Below, piece after piece: positions 16,382 to 25,513 of a DNA stretch of 64,000 nt (position 1 is its first letter; each line of letters starts with the position of its first letter). Location: the NCBI GenBank assembly GCA_965228435.1, contig OZ245818.1, positions 7,626,001 to 7,690,000 on the forward strand, in the 5' to 3' direction. The translations under genes and the position numbers were made by a program. The notes under the pieces were generated by a model. The model was not told the DNA's origin. It did not search any database and worked only from the letters and a program-made list of their open reading frames with translations. This DNA is from Hoeflea_A sp965228435. Its GTDB lineage: Bacteria > Pseudomonadota > Alphaproteobacteria > Rhizobiales > Rhizobiaceae.

Positions 16382-17482
16382 ATGACGCTGACATCGACAA
16401 CACGTCGCCAATTCCTGAAATATTCGGCCGCCACCGGCACAGCACTAGCCACGGGTGGAATGGCCACCAGGGCTCCGGCCCAGGAAGTGCTGAAAGTCGG
16501 CGCCGTTTATGTCTCTCCGGTTGCTGAAATCGGCTGGACCAAACAGCACAGCCTCGGAGTGGAGGCCATCCGTGAGGAGTTCGGCACCGGGGTCGAGACC
16601 ACGGTCATTGACAACATCTTCAAACCGCAGGACGCAGAGCGGGTGTTTCGCGAACTTGCCGCCGACGGCAACCAACTGATCTTCGGCACCAGCTTTTCGC
16701 ACGGAACGCCGATGCAGAAAGTCGCGCCGCGCTTTCCAAAGACGGCCTTCGAGCACTGCTCTGGCATCAAGCACCTCAAGAATCTCGGCACATTCGAAGC
16801 CAAGTATTACGAAGGTACCTATGTTGCCGGCGTCGCGGCCGCCCATATGTCCAAGACAGCCAAGATCGGTTTCATCGGCGGCTTCCCTATTCCGGACATC
16901 GTCGGTCCGGCAAACGCCCTGCTGCTCGGTGCACAAAGTATCAATCCGGACACCACCTGTTCGGTGATCTTCCTCAATTCCTGGTTCGATCCGGGCAAGG
17001 AGAAGGAAGCGGCCAACACGCTGATTTCGCAGGGTTGCGACGTCATTTGCTCGATGACGGATACGGCAACCGGCGTGCAGGTCGCCGGCGAAAAGGGTGC
17101 ATGGGCCATCGGCTACGCCAGCGACATGAGGCAGTTTGCGCCTGAACACCAGCTCACCGCCTTCACACTGGACTGGAACAGTGTCTACGTAAGTGCCGCC
17201 AAAGCCGTTGCCGCCGGGAACTGGAAATCCGAAGAGCGTTGGCAGGGATTGAAGGAAGGCGTTGTTTCCATGGCGCCCTATCTCGATGCGATCCCGTCCG
17301 ACGTGCAGCAGAAGCTGAACCAGGTGGAAGCCGACATCTCCGCCGGCAAGCTGCATCCCTACGCCGGCGAAATCAAGGACCAGGCGGGCAAGGTCCGCGT
17401 CGCCGACGGCAGTGTCATGCCGGACGGTGAAATCCGTGGATTCAACTGGTTCGTGGAAGGCGTGATCGGAAACCTGGGCTGA
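16382..17482 (+). CDS. BMP-family ABC transporter substrate-binding protein
   Basis: This 366-residue periplasmic protein of the BMP (Med/PnrA) family binds nucleosides or purine-like ligands. A twin-arginine signal (TTRRQFLKYSA) ending near the APAQE site suggests Tat export. Family features include VYVSPVAEIGWTKQH near the mature N terminus and the GGFPIPDIVGPANALLLG region. The ATG at 16382 follows GAGGGAG. The gene lies downstream of the GntR regulator, opposite the NdmCDE-like genes, which supports uptake of a methylated purine. The ligand itself is not proven by sequence. Confidence 0.87.
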   Translation: MTLTSTTRRQFLKYSAATGTALATGGMATRAPAQEVLKVGAVYVSPVAEIGWTKQHSLGVEAIREEFGTGVETTVIDNIFKPQDAERVFRELAADGNQLIFGTSFSHGTPMQKVAPRFPKTAFEHCSGIKHLKNLGTFEAKYYEGTYVAGVAAAHMSKTAKIGFIGGFPIPDIVGPANALLLGAQSINPDTTCSVIFLNSWFDPGKEKEAANTLISQGCDVICSMTDTATGVQVAGEKGAWAIGYASDMRQFAPEHQLTAFTLDWNSVYVSAAKAVAAGNWKSEERWQGLKEGVVSMAPYLDAIPSDVQQKLNQVEADISAGKLHPYAGEIKDQAGKVRVADGSVMPDGEIRGFNWFVEGVIGNLG

Positions 17483-17501
17483 CGCGGCCCCTTCCCTCAC
17501 C

Positions 17502-17772
17502 TAGAGCCTATCATGGCTAGATTGAAGCAATTCTGTTTGTGGTCGGCGAGGCGATCCGCGAGGAAGGAGCGCAGCGCGATGCCGGAGGCATCTCGCGAGC
17601 ATCTTGACACTGCGGGCGTCCGCCGACCGCAAACCCGAAGGGCCGGGCGCATTTGCGCCAATTCCTTCGCTCAAAGCCTCGGCCGGGCCACCAGCCCGGC
17701 CTGCATTTTGAGCTCGACCTTGACGCAAATGCACCTCGGCAGAATGGTTCAATCTAGCCATGATAGGCTCTA
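17502..17772. repeat. 271-bp inverted-repeat element (MITE-like)
   Basis: Perfect 25-bp terminal inverted repeats (17502-17526 and 17748-17772) begin TAGAGCCTATCATGG and continue imperfectly for about 9 more bases. Inside are a strong GGCCGGGC/GCCCGGCC hairpin (about 17683-17702) and a GCATTTGCG/CGCAAATGC inverted pair. There is no transposase. Short ORFs on both strands start and end within the mirrored arms and look non-coding. The element fills most of the 385-bp gap between the binding-protein and ATPase genes; the remainder has only the upstream leader of the ATPase. Confidence 0.8.
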
Positions 17773-17867
17773 AGCTCTGACAACCGGTCGTCGCGTTTCG
17801 ATGCGGCGATCGGAACGGCCGCGTGCCGGGTTCTGCTGGGGAGGCCGAACCGTGAATTGGGGACCAC

Positions 17868-19403
17868 ATGACAGCGCGTCTTGAACTGCGCAACATCTGC
17901 AAACGCTATCCTGGCGTGATCGCCAATGACGGCATATCGCTGGAAGTAATGCCCGGCGAAATCCATGCGGTGTTGGGTGAAAACGGTGCCGGCAAAAGCA
18001 CGTTGATGAAGATCATCTACGGCGCGACCCACGCGGATGAGGGCGACATCCTGTGCGATGGCGAGCTTGTGGACACACACAGCCCGTCTCTTTCAAGGTC
18101 GCTTGGCATCGAGATGGTCTATCAGCACTTTGCTCTGTTCGAATCCGTGTCGGTTGCCGAAAACATCGCCATGTCGATCCGCGGAAAATACGACATACCG
18201 GGCCTGTCGGAGAGAGTTCGCGAAGTCTCCGAACGCTACGGACTGCCGCTCGATCCGCGTCGACTGGTGCATCACCTGTCGGTTGGCGAGCGGCAGCGCG
18301 TGGAAATCGTGCGTTGCCTGATGCAGGATCCGAAACTGCTGATCCTCGATGAGCCGACTTCGGTTCTGACTCCGCAAGCGGTGGAGAAACTCTTCGAGAC
18401 TTTGCGCCGGCTTTCCGCCGAGGGTTGCAGCATTCTCTACATCAGCCACAAGCTCGACGAAGTGCAGGCGCTCTGCGATACGGCCACCATTTTACGCAAC
18501 GGCCGGGTGACCGGCACCGCAAATCCCAAGGAAGCGGGTGCTGCTGAAATGGCCCGCATGATGGTGGGCTCCGACATTCCAGAAACGCATCTCGATCCGT
18601 CGACCCGCAGCGAGCGACCTCTGCTCTCGATCTCCGACCTTTCGGCTCCCGCCGGAGACGTGTTCGGTGTCGACCTGGAGGCCATTTCACTGGATGTACA
18701 TGGCGGAGAAATCGTCGGCATCGCAGGCGTCGCAGGCAATGGCCAGGCCGAGCTTGTATCCTTGCTGAGCGGGGAGTCGACCCACGACAATGCCGAAACG
18801 ATCCACCTGTGCGGCCTACCCGTTGCCAACAGATCCGCCGGAGACCGGCGCGGTCTGGGTCTCGCCTTCGTACCGGAAGAACGATTGGGACGCGGCGCGG
18901 TTCCGACGCACGACCTCGGCGACAACGCCGCCCTTACCGGCCATCGCCGAGGCATGGTCGCACACGGCCTGCTCGATAGGCGCAAGGCGCGCCAGTTGGC
19001 CGATCAGGTCATCGGGCGGTTCGGGGTCAAGGCAACAGGACCGGCGACCATCGCCCAGAGCCTGTCCGGCGGCAATCTGCAAAAGTTCATAGTCGGTCGC
19101 GAGATTGAGTTGCAGCCAAAGGTGCTGCTCGTCGCGCAACCAACCTGGGGGGTGGATGTCGGCGCCGCGGCGTTTATCCGCCAGACTTTGATCGATCTCA
19201 GCCGTGACGGCGTCGCCGTGCTCGTCATTTCGGAAGAACTCGATGAGCTGTTCGAGATTTGCGACCGGATGCATGTAATCGCGGGTGGACGACTGTCCGG
19301 ACCGCTGCGTCGCGGTGAAGTCACTGTCGAAGATGTCGGTCTGCTGATGACCGGACCGACCGACACCAGCAATGGGCAGAGATCCGATGCGCTTTCAGAT
19401 TGA
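17868..19403 (+). CDS. BMP/nucleoside-type ABC transporter ATP-binding protein (two ATPase domains)
   Basis: This 511-residue protein has two ABC domains in tandem, the layout of sugar and nucleoside uptake ATPases. Domain 1 has Walker A GENGAGKST near residue 38, signature LSVGERQRVEIVR and Walker B LLILDEPTSVL. Domain 2 has a degenerate P-loop (AGVAGNGQAEL) but a good LSGGNLQKFIVGRE signature. Start ATG follows GGGGA. It overlaps the next permease gene by 17 bp, so it is translationally linked to the two permeases. Confidence 0.92.
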   Translation: MTARLELRNICKRYPGVIANDGISLEVMPGEIHAVLGENGAGKSTLMKIIYGATHADEGDILCDGELVDTHSPSLSRSLGIEMVYQHFALFESVSVAENIAMSIRGKYDIPGLSERVREVSERYGLPLDPRRLVHHLSVGERQRVEIVRCLMQDPKLLILDEPTSVLTPQAVEKLFETLRRLSAEGCSILYISHKLDEVQALCDTATILRNGRVTGTANPKEAGAAEMARMMVGSDIPETHLDPSTRSERPLLSISDLSAPAGDVFGVDLEAISLDVHGGEIVGIAGVAGNGQAELVSLLSGESTHDNAETIHLCGLPVANRSAGDRRGLGLAFVPEERLGRGAVPTHDLGDNAALTGHRRGMVAHGLLDRRKARQLADQVIGRFGVKATGPATIAQSLSGGNLQKFIVGREIELQPKVLLVAQPTWGVDVGAAAFIRQTLIDLSRDGVAVLVISEELDELFEICDRMHVIAGGRLSGPLRRGEVTVEDVGLLMTGPTDTSNGQRSDALSD

Positions 19404-20451
19404 ACAGAGAAGCCAGCCCTCATCATCGATGAGCTTCGGCGCGCCGGTCATCGCCACCGCCCTCACCCTTGTTGTTGGCTCCGTCATGTTTGCAGCACTC
19501 GGTCACGACCCGGCGGCAACGCTGACGGCCTTCTTCATTGAGCCCTTGAGTTCCATGAACGGGGTATCGGAGTGGCTCCTCAAGGCTTCTCCATTGATTC
19601 TGATCGGCTGCGGCCTTGCAATAGGCTTTCGCGCCAATGTCTGGAACATTGGAGCTGAAGGCCAGCTGGTCATCGGCGCCATCGCGGCAACCGGCGTCGG
19701 GCTCTACGTTCCGTTGCCAGCCAGCTTGCTGCTCCCGGCGATGATCCTCGCCGGCCTGTTGGCCGGCATGGCCTGGGCGGCGATCGCCGCGTTTTTGCGG
19801 GCGCGGATGAACACCAACGAAATCCTGGTCACGTTGATGCTGACCTATATCGCGGCATTCGTCCTGTCTTACCTGGTGCATGGGCCATGGCGCGACCCGG
19901 ACGGGTTCAATTACCCGCAGACAGCGCTGTTGCCGAACGAGGCGATGTTCGCGCCGTTCGACTACGCCTACCGCCTCAACACCTCGATCTTTCTGACGGT
20001 CGTCGCCGTCATTGCCATGTGGGTGTTCACGGAGCGAAGCTTTCTCGGCTACAAGATGTCGGTCGGCGGCGCGGCTCCGCATGCTGCTCGCTATGCCGGT
20101 TTCAAGGAATCCGCTGCAATCTGGGTCGGACTGCTGATCAGTGGCGGCGCCGCCGGCGTGGCAGGAATGGCGGAAGCTGCAGGCCCGCTCGGACAGCTTT
20201 CGGCGCAGATTTCACCCGGTTACGGCTTTGCCGCCATCATTGTCGCCTTTATCGGCCGGTTGCACGCCGTCGGCATCGTGCTGGGTGGGTTGCTCCTGTC
20301 GCTGCTCTATATCGGCGGTGAATCCGTGCAAATCGATCTCGGTCTGCCGGCGGCACTGACCCGGATCTTCCAGGGTTTGCTGCTGTTCTTCCTGCTTGCC
20401 GCGGACTTTTTGATCTTCTACCGCGTGCGGATCTTGCGGAGGGCACAGTGA
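19387..20451 (+). CDS. ABC transporter permease, BMP/nucleoside type (first subunit)
   Basis: This 354-residue integral membrane protein of the BPD_transp_2 family has about eight to ten hydrophobic helices and the family stretch GFRANVWNIGAEGQLVIGAI. The ATG at 19387 lies inside the end of the ATPase gene. It pairs with the next permease to form the membrane channel of the transporter. Confidence 0.9.
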   Translation: MRFQIEQRSQPSSSMSFGAPVIATALTLVVGSVMFAALGHDPAATLTAFFIEPLSSMNGVSEWLLKASPLILIGCGLAIGFRANVWNIGAEGQLVIGAIAATGVGLYVPLPASLLLPAMILAGLLAGMAWAAIAAFLRARMNTNEILVTLMLTYIAAFVLSYLVHGPWRDPDGFNYPQTALLPNEAMFAPFDYAYRLNTSIFLTVVAVIAMWVFTERSFLGYKMSVGGAAPHAARYAGFKESAAIWVGLLISGGAAGVAGMAEAAGPLGQLSAQISPGYGFAAIIVAFIGRLHAVGIVLGGLLLSLLYIGGESVQIDLGLPAALTRIFQGLLLFFLLAADFLIFYRVRILRRAQ

Positions 20452-21371
20452 TGGATCTGTTCATCGCCATTGTCACCGGCACGGTGATCGCCGCAACACC
20501 TCTGATTTTCGCGGCTCTCGGCGAACTGGTCGTGGAAAAATCCGGCGTCCTCAATTTGGGCATCGAGGGGATGATGCTGATCGGCGCGGCATTTGCCGTG
20601 CTGGCGGTATTCTCGGGAATGCCGATGGCACTTGCCGTCGTGGTGGCAGCCGCGGCCGGCGCGTTGTCGGCCATGCTATTTGGTGTTCTCGCCCTGACAT
20701 TCATGACCAATCAGTACGCCGCCGGCCTGGCGCTGGCCATATTCGGCTCGGGCGTGTCGGCGTTTATCGGCCGCGATTTCGGCAGCACGCCGACGGAGGC
20801 GGTGGAGCCACTGCACATCCCGGTACTCAGCGACATACCCGTACTGGGTCCGCTGTTGTTCCAGTACGATGCGCTGGTTTATCTGTCTTTCGTCATGTTC
20901 GGCCTGATCGGTTGGTTCCTCTACCGCACAAAAGGCGGTTTGATCGTGCGAACGGTCGGGGAATCGCCCGAATCCGCCCATGCCATCGGCTATCCGGTCA
21001 TTGCCATACGTTATCTGGCGGTAGCTTTCGGCGGTGCCATGGCGGGGCTTGGCGGCGCCTATCTGTCGATTGCCTATACGCCGCTGTGGGTCGAAAACAT
21101 GACCGCGGGTCGCGGCTGGATCGCGCTTGCGCTGGTCGTTTTTGCCACCTGGCATCCGACACGGGTCGTTCTCGGCGCGTGGCTGTTCGGCGGCATGACG
21201 ATTTTGCAATTGCAGGCGCAAGCACGCGGCATCGAGGTGCCATCAGAGGTGCTGTCTTCCCTGCCCTACGCGGCGACGATCATCGTGCTGGTGATCATTT
21301 CCCGCAATCGGCAGATGCTGGCGCTGAACTTCCCCGCATCGCTGGGCAAGCCGTTTCGGCCGCGGGGATAG
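20451..21371 (+). CDS. ABC transporter permease, BMP/nucleoside type (second subunit)
   Basis: This 306-residue permease shows the paired-subunit signature VEKSGVLNLGIEGMMLIGA and multiple membrane helices. Its ATG at 20451 shares a base with the previous stop (a GTG at 20448 is also possible). It completes the binding-protein/ATPase/two-permease set. No downstream catabolic gene belongs to this strand, so the operon ends here. Confidence 0.9.
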   Translation: MDLFIAIVTGTVIAATPLIFAALGELVVEKSGVLNLGIEGMMLIGAAFAVLAVFSGMPMALAVVVAAAAGALSAMLFGVLALTFMTNQYAAGLALAIFGSGVSAFIGRDFGSTPTEAVEPLHIPVLSDIPVLGPLLFQYDALVYLSFVMFGLIGWFLYRTKGGLIVRTVGESPESAHAIGYPVIAIRYLAVAFGGAMAGLGGAYLSIAYTPLWVENMTAGRGWIALALVVFATWHPTRVVLGAWLFGGMTILQLQAQARGIEVPSEVLSSLPYAATIIVLVIISRNRQMLALNFPASLGKPFRPRG

Positions 21372-21442
21372 GAGGCGCCGGCCTGTGGCATCGATTCAAG
21401 GTTGTCCCACAACCGTTTGAGCATGCGGCTTTATCGGCGCGC

Positions 21443-22018
21443 CTACCCTGTCGGAGGACCTTCATCGAACCCAACGAAGACCCTCACCCGGCGGGAGTCC
21501 GCGATCGGAATCGTGACATCCGGTTTGTTGAAGAGAAACTGCGTCGTCGGATTGCCAGAAGGCAGCGTTGTCTCGAATTCGGTCAGTTCGGAGTAAAGCA
21601 CGCGATTGCTCCGGTTTTCCAGAACCACCACGCGGATCGGCATTTTGATCGGTCCTGCCTTTCCGGCAGGCCCAGCCGCCGCTCGGCCGGCGACGACCAC
21701 ATTGATGGTCATCTGATCACCCGTAACCGAGCATTGACGTGTTGTGTCGGCAATCGCGGCCTGGAAAAGCACTTTCTCCGGATCATCCTGACCGCCACGC
21801 TGATACTTTCTCAGGTAGGCCGTGCCGTCACGCAAGGTAATCTGTGGGCAGTTGCCTTGAACGACCTTGGCTCCAAGTTTTTGATCGACAGCCCCCTGAG
21901 CCTGATTGTTGCTGTCTTGACCCACCTGCAGCGCACCAACACCGTTTGAGGAATTGCACCCGGCAACCAGCGCCGCAACCGAGATTGCTGCCGCCATACG
22001 AACCGACTTGAAAGTCAC
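21443..22018 (-). CDS. Putative outer-membrane or periplasmic lipoprotein, unknown function
   Basis: The reading frame encodes a short basic N terminus, a hydrophobic stretch and a lipobox LVAGC, so lipidation is likely. I chose the GTG at 22018 (191 aa), which follows AAGGGATGG. The frame is open further upstream, into the region before thrC. The mature part has an all-beta look (alternating hydrophobics, YLRKYQRGGQDDPEKVLFQAAI, VVVLENRSNRVLYSE) with a Gly/Pro-rich linker. I do not recognise the family. It faces away from thrC and shares its promoter gap. Confidence 0.65.
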   Translation of the reverse strand: MTFKSVRMAAAISVAALVAGCNSSNGVGALQVGQDSNNQAQGAVDQKLGAKVVQGNCPQITLRDGTAYLRKYQRGGQDDPEKVLFQAAIADTTRQCSVTGDQMTINVVVAGRAAAGPAGKAGPIKMPIRVVVLENRSNRVLYSELTEFETTLPSGNPTTQFLFNKPDVTIPIADSRRVRVFVGFDEGPPTG

Positions 22019-22172
22019 TGCATCCCATCCCTTCAAAATGCCTGTCCGAGCCCGGTTACTGGCCAAGCTGGACCATTTTGTGGTCGCGCCTGTCGGGGCT
22101 TCCACGAATCCTGGCGATGTTCTATACCAGCGCGGCATTTTATCTCAACAGGCCAGGCAACAGGACACAGTC

Positions 22173-23573
22173 GTGCAATACATCTCGTCTAGGGGTGAAG
22201 CCCCCGTTTTGGGCTTCAGCGACGCGTTGCTGACCGGACTCGCGCGCGATGGCGGCTTGTATCTGCCGAAGGAATGGCCGCAGTTCTCCCGCAAAGACAT
22301 CCGCGCCATGCGCGGCAAGAGCTATCAGGACATTGCCTTCGAGGTGCTGTGGCCCTTTGTCGAGGACGACCTTCAGGCCGACGAGTTTCGATCGATGATC
22401 GACGCGACCTATGCGACCTTTCGCCATCCGGCTGTCGTTCCATTGGTGCAATCGGGCGCCAACAATTTCATCCTGGAACTCTTCCACGGACCGACGCTCG
22501 CTTTCAAGGACGTCGCCATGCAGTTGCTGGCGCGTCTGATGGATCATTTGCTCAAGCAACGCGACGAGCGCGCCACGATCGTCGGCGCAACTTCCGGCGA
22601 CACCGGCGCGGCTGCGGTCGAGGCCTTTGCTGGCCGCGACAACACCGACATCTTCATCCTGTTTCCCAACAACCGCGTCTCTCCCGTCCAGCAGCGTCAG
22701 ATGACGACATCGACCGCCGCCAATGTTCGCACCATCGCCATTGACGGCAATTTCGATGACTGCCAAAGCCTGGTGAAAGCGATGTTCAACCATGGCGAGT
22801 TTCGCGACCGGGTGAAACTCTCCGGGGTCAATTCGATCAACTGGGCGCGCATCATGGCCCAGATGGTCTACTACTTTACCGCAGCAGTTTCCCTCGGGGC
22901 ACCGGACAGAAAAGTCTCGTTCACGGTTCCGACGGGCAATTTCGGCGACATCTTCGCCGGATATTGCGCCAAGCGCATGGGCCTGCCCATTGCCAAGCTG
23001 GTGGTTGCAACCAACGAAAATGACATTCTGGCCCGCACTCTTCGCACCGGACGCTACGAAATGCGAGAGGCGGTGGCCACGACATCACCCTCCATGGACA
23101 TTCAGATTTCGTCGAATTTCGAGCGGCTGCTGTTTGAGGCAACGGATCGCAATGCCGGATCCGTGCGGTCGTGGATGTCCGGTCTTTCGCAGTCCGGAAG
23201 CTTTACCATCGACACCCCCACCCTCAAGACCATTCGCAAGGATTTCTCCGCAGCCAGGGCAACTCGAAAGCAGGCCGCGGCCACCATATCCGAGTTGCAA
23301 GAGGCCAATGACTACCTTCTGGATCCGCACACCGCGACCGGAGTCTTCGTTGCCAAGCGCTTCGAAAAACCACGGGCACCGATGGTCACCCTGGCGACCG
23401 CCCATCCGGCGAAGTTTCCGGATGCCGTAAAATCGGCCTCCGGTATTGACCCGGCCCTTCCGTCATGGCTCTCTGATCTGATGCATCGGGAGGAGACGTT
23501 TGAAGTACTGCAGCCTGATCTCGACGGTGTCGAGGCCTACATTGCCCGAAATGCACGCGCTGCAGCGGAGTAA
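22173..23573 (+). CDS. thrC: Threonine synthase
   Basis: This PLP enzyme converts O-phosphohomoserine to threonine. The 466-residue product starts at a GTG (MQYISSRG...). A longer in-frame extension to 21954 would overlap the divergent lipoprotein gene and is not used. The PLP lysine lies in GPTLAFKDVAMQL, and the phosphate-binding GATSGDTGAAAVEAF and late PTGNFGDIFAGY regions are intact. The partner homoserine kinase gene thrB is about 8.5 kb downstream. Confidence 0.95.
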   Translation: MQYISSRGEAPVLGFSDALLTGLARDGGLYLPKEWPQFSRKDIRAMRGKSYQDIAFEVLWPFVEDDLQADEFRSMIDATYATFRHPAVVPLVQSGANNFILELFHGPTLAFKDVAMQLLARLMDHLLKQRDERATIVGATSGDTGAAAVEAFAGRDNTDIFILFPNNRVSPVQQRQMTTSTAANVRTIAIDGNFDDCQSLVKAMFNHGEFRDRVKLSGVNSINWARIMAQMVYYFTAAVSLGAPDRKVSFTVPTGNFGDIFAGYCAKRMGLPIAKLVVATNENDILARTLRTGRYEMREAVATTSPSMDIQISSNFERLLFEATDRNAGSVRSWMSGLSQSGSFTIDTPTLKTIRKDFSAARATRKQAAATISELQEANDYLLDPHTATGVFVAKRFEKPRAPMVTLATAHPAKFPDAVKSASGIDPALPSWLSDLMHREETFEVLQPDLDGVEAYIARNARAAAE

Positions 23574-23585
23574 TCGGACAACCAT

Positions 23586-24881
23586 ATGACTGTTGAGTGC
23601 ACCCTCCTCGAAAGCGGGTTGACGGTAGTCACGGAAAACATGCCGCATCTGGAGAGCGTTGCTCTCGGCGTCTGGATCAAATCGGGATCGCGCGACGAAC
23701 GAACCGACGAACACGGCATCGCGCACCTTCTTGAACACATGGCGTTCAAGGGCACCCACCGGCGATCAGCGCGACAGATTGCAGAGGAAATCGAGAACGT
23801 GGGCGGCGAGGTCAATGCTGCGACTTCGATCGAGACGACATCCTATTACGCCCGCATCCTCAAGGATCATGTGCCTTTGGCGATAGACATTCTTGCCGAC
23901 ATCCTGACGGAGTCCGTGCTGGACGATGTGGAACTGTCTCGAGAGAAACATGTCATCCTGCAGGAAATCGGCGCCGCCATGGACACCCCCGATGACGTGG
24001 TATTCGACAAGTTCTCATCGACCGCCTTCCGCGATCAGACCATCGGTCGCTCGATCCTCGGCACACCGGACACGGTTCAGGGGTTCTCTCCCGATCAGAT
24101 CCGCAGCTACCTGAAACGCAACTACACTGCCGACCGCATGATTATCGTGGCGGCCGGTGCCATCGAGCATGACGCGCTCGTCCGCCTCGTCGAGGATCGC
24201 TTTGCATCGGTTCCCGGAGCCAGTGTCGATCACGACACCCAACAGCAGGCCCATTATACGGGTGGCGACTATCGCGAAAAACGCGACCTGATGGATGTGC
24301 AATTGCTGATCGGCTTCGAAGGCAGGGCCTATCACGTGCGCGACTTCTACGCCTCGCAGATCCTCGCCAACGTGCTGGGCGGCGGCATGTCGTCTCGACT
24401 GTTCCAGGAAGTACGCGAACACCGCGGCCTTTGCTATTCCGTTTATGCCTTGCATTGGGGGTTTTCCGACACAGGGGTGTTCGGGGTTCACGCGGCCACC
24501 GGCGAAGAGGATATTCCGGAACTGATCCCGGTCATCATCGACGAATTGCGTAAAGTTGCCGACCATGTCGACGTCAGTGAGATCGAAAGAGCAAGGGCAC
24601 AATTTCGGGCCGGGCTGCTGATGGCGCATGAAAGCCCCGCGGCGCGTGCCAGTCAGATTGCCCGTCAAATGCTGCTGTTCGGACGACCTATTCCAAACGA
24701 AGAATTGATGGACCGACTGGCCAACATCACGCCGCAACGGCTGACTGACCTTTCCGGTCGGCTGTTTTTCGACACGCCGATCACCATGTCTGCCGTTGGA
24801 CCCTTGGACAAGTTGCAGCCGCTGCCTGAGATCGCCGCGGCCCTTTCGGCAAACAATGTGCGTCAGGCGGCTGCGGGATAG
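23586..24881 (+). CDS. M16-family zinc peptidase (processing-protease-like)
   Basis: The 431-residue protein is a bacterial insulinase/mitochondrial-processing-peptidase relative. The inverted zinc motif HLLEHM (HxxEH) lies near residue 48, with the distal glutamate in the EIENVGGEVNA stretch about 75 residues on. The second half-domain carries the GGGMSSRLFQEVREHRGLCYSV signature. It starts 12 bp after thrC and is followed within 3 bp by the acetyltransferase gene, in an arrangement common in Rhizobiales. Its substrates are not known. Confidence 0.92.
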   Translation: MTVECTLLESGLTVVTENMPHLESVALGVWIKSGSRDERTDEHGIAHLLEHMAFKGTHRRSARQIAEEIENVGGEVNAATSIETTSYYARILKDHVPLAIDILADILTESVLDDVELSREKHVILQEIGAAMDTPDDVVFDKFSSTAFRDQTIGRSILGTPDTVQGFSPDQIRSYLKRNYTADRMIIVAAGAIEHDALVRLVEDRFASVPGASVDHDTQQQAHYTGGDYREKRDLMDVQLLIGFEGRAYHVRDFYASQILANVLGGGMSSRLFQEVREHRGLCYSVYALHWGFSDTGVFGVHAATGEEDIPELIPVIIDELRKVADHVDVSEIERARAQFRAGLLMAHESPAARASQIARQMLLFGRPIPNEELMDRLANITPQRLTDLSGRLFFDTPITMSAVGPLDKLQPLPEIAAALSANNVRQAAAG

Positions 24882-24884
24882 ATC

Positions 24885-25499
24885 GTGTCTGCACTTCGTC
24901 TGCTATCAAGACGGCCCAACACGCCGCATTTGAGCGGCGACGGGGTCTATCTGCGATTTCCGCAGCGACGCGACTATCGGATCTGGTCCGAGGTGCGCGG
25001 CGCCAGCCGGCGGTTCCTGGAACCCTGGGAGCCGACGTGGCCCGCGGACGACCTGTCGCGTCGGTCGTTTTTTCGCCGCATTGGCCGTTATGAGGAGGAT
25101 TTCGCGGGCGGCACCGCCGTGCCGCTGTTCCTGTTCACTGCCGAGAACGACCGGTTGGTCGGCGGTCTCAACATCGGCAATATCCGGCGAGCAGCAGCAC
25201 AAAGCTGCATGATCGGATACTGGATGGCTGAGGAGGCAGCGGGGCGTGGCCTCATGCTGGCCGGCCTCAATGCGGCCATTCCCTATATCTTCGGAACCCT
25301 GAGGTTGCACAGGATCGAAGCTGCCTGTATTCCGGACAACAAGCGTTCCGTCAGGCTCCTTGAAAAGGCCAATTTTAAGTATGAAGGCTACCTGCGGGGG
25401 TATTTGAAGATTAATGGCGAATGGCGCGACCATCACCTGTATGCACTGCTCGACGGTGACGCCGCAAACGGCAATGATCCGCGCGCTGAGCAGCGCTGA
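24885..25499 (+). CDS. GNAT N-acetyltransferase, RimJ-type
   Basis: This 204-residue GNAT protein resembles ribosomal-protein alanine acetyltransferases. It has acetyl-CoA-binding features (GYWMAEEAAGRGLMLAGLNAAI and HRIEAACIPDNKRSVRLLEKANFKYEGYLRGYLKINGEWRDHHLY, the latter typical of RimJ). It starts at a GTG only 3 bp after the protease stop, so it is probably co-translated. The exact target protein or small molecule is uncertain. Confidence 0.85.
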   Translation: MSALRLLSRRPNTPHLSGDGVYLRFPQRRDYRIWSEVRGASRRFLEPWEPTWPADDLSRRSFFRRIGRYEEDFAGGTAVPLFLFTAENDRLVGGLNIGNIRRAAAQSCMIGYWMAEEAAGRGLMLAGLNAAIPYIFGTLRLHRIEAACIPDNKRSVRLLEKANFKYEGYLRGYLKINGEWRDHHLYALLDGDAANGNDPRAEQR

Positions 25500-25513
25500 G
25501 GCGGACTGACGAC

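Noticed and set aside
17501..17902. Short ORFs on both strands within the inverted-repeat element
   Set aside because: They begin and end with the same residues because the arms mirror each other; no ribosome sites or motifs.
21954..22172. N-terminal extension of thrC to 21954
   Set aside because: It would overlap the divergent lipoprotein gene and add 73 residues not found in the ThrC family; the GTG at 22173 fits the usual length.
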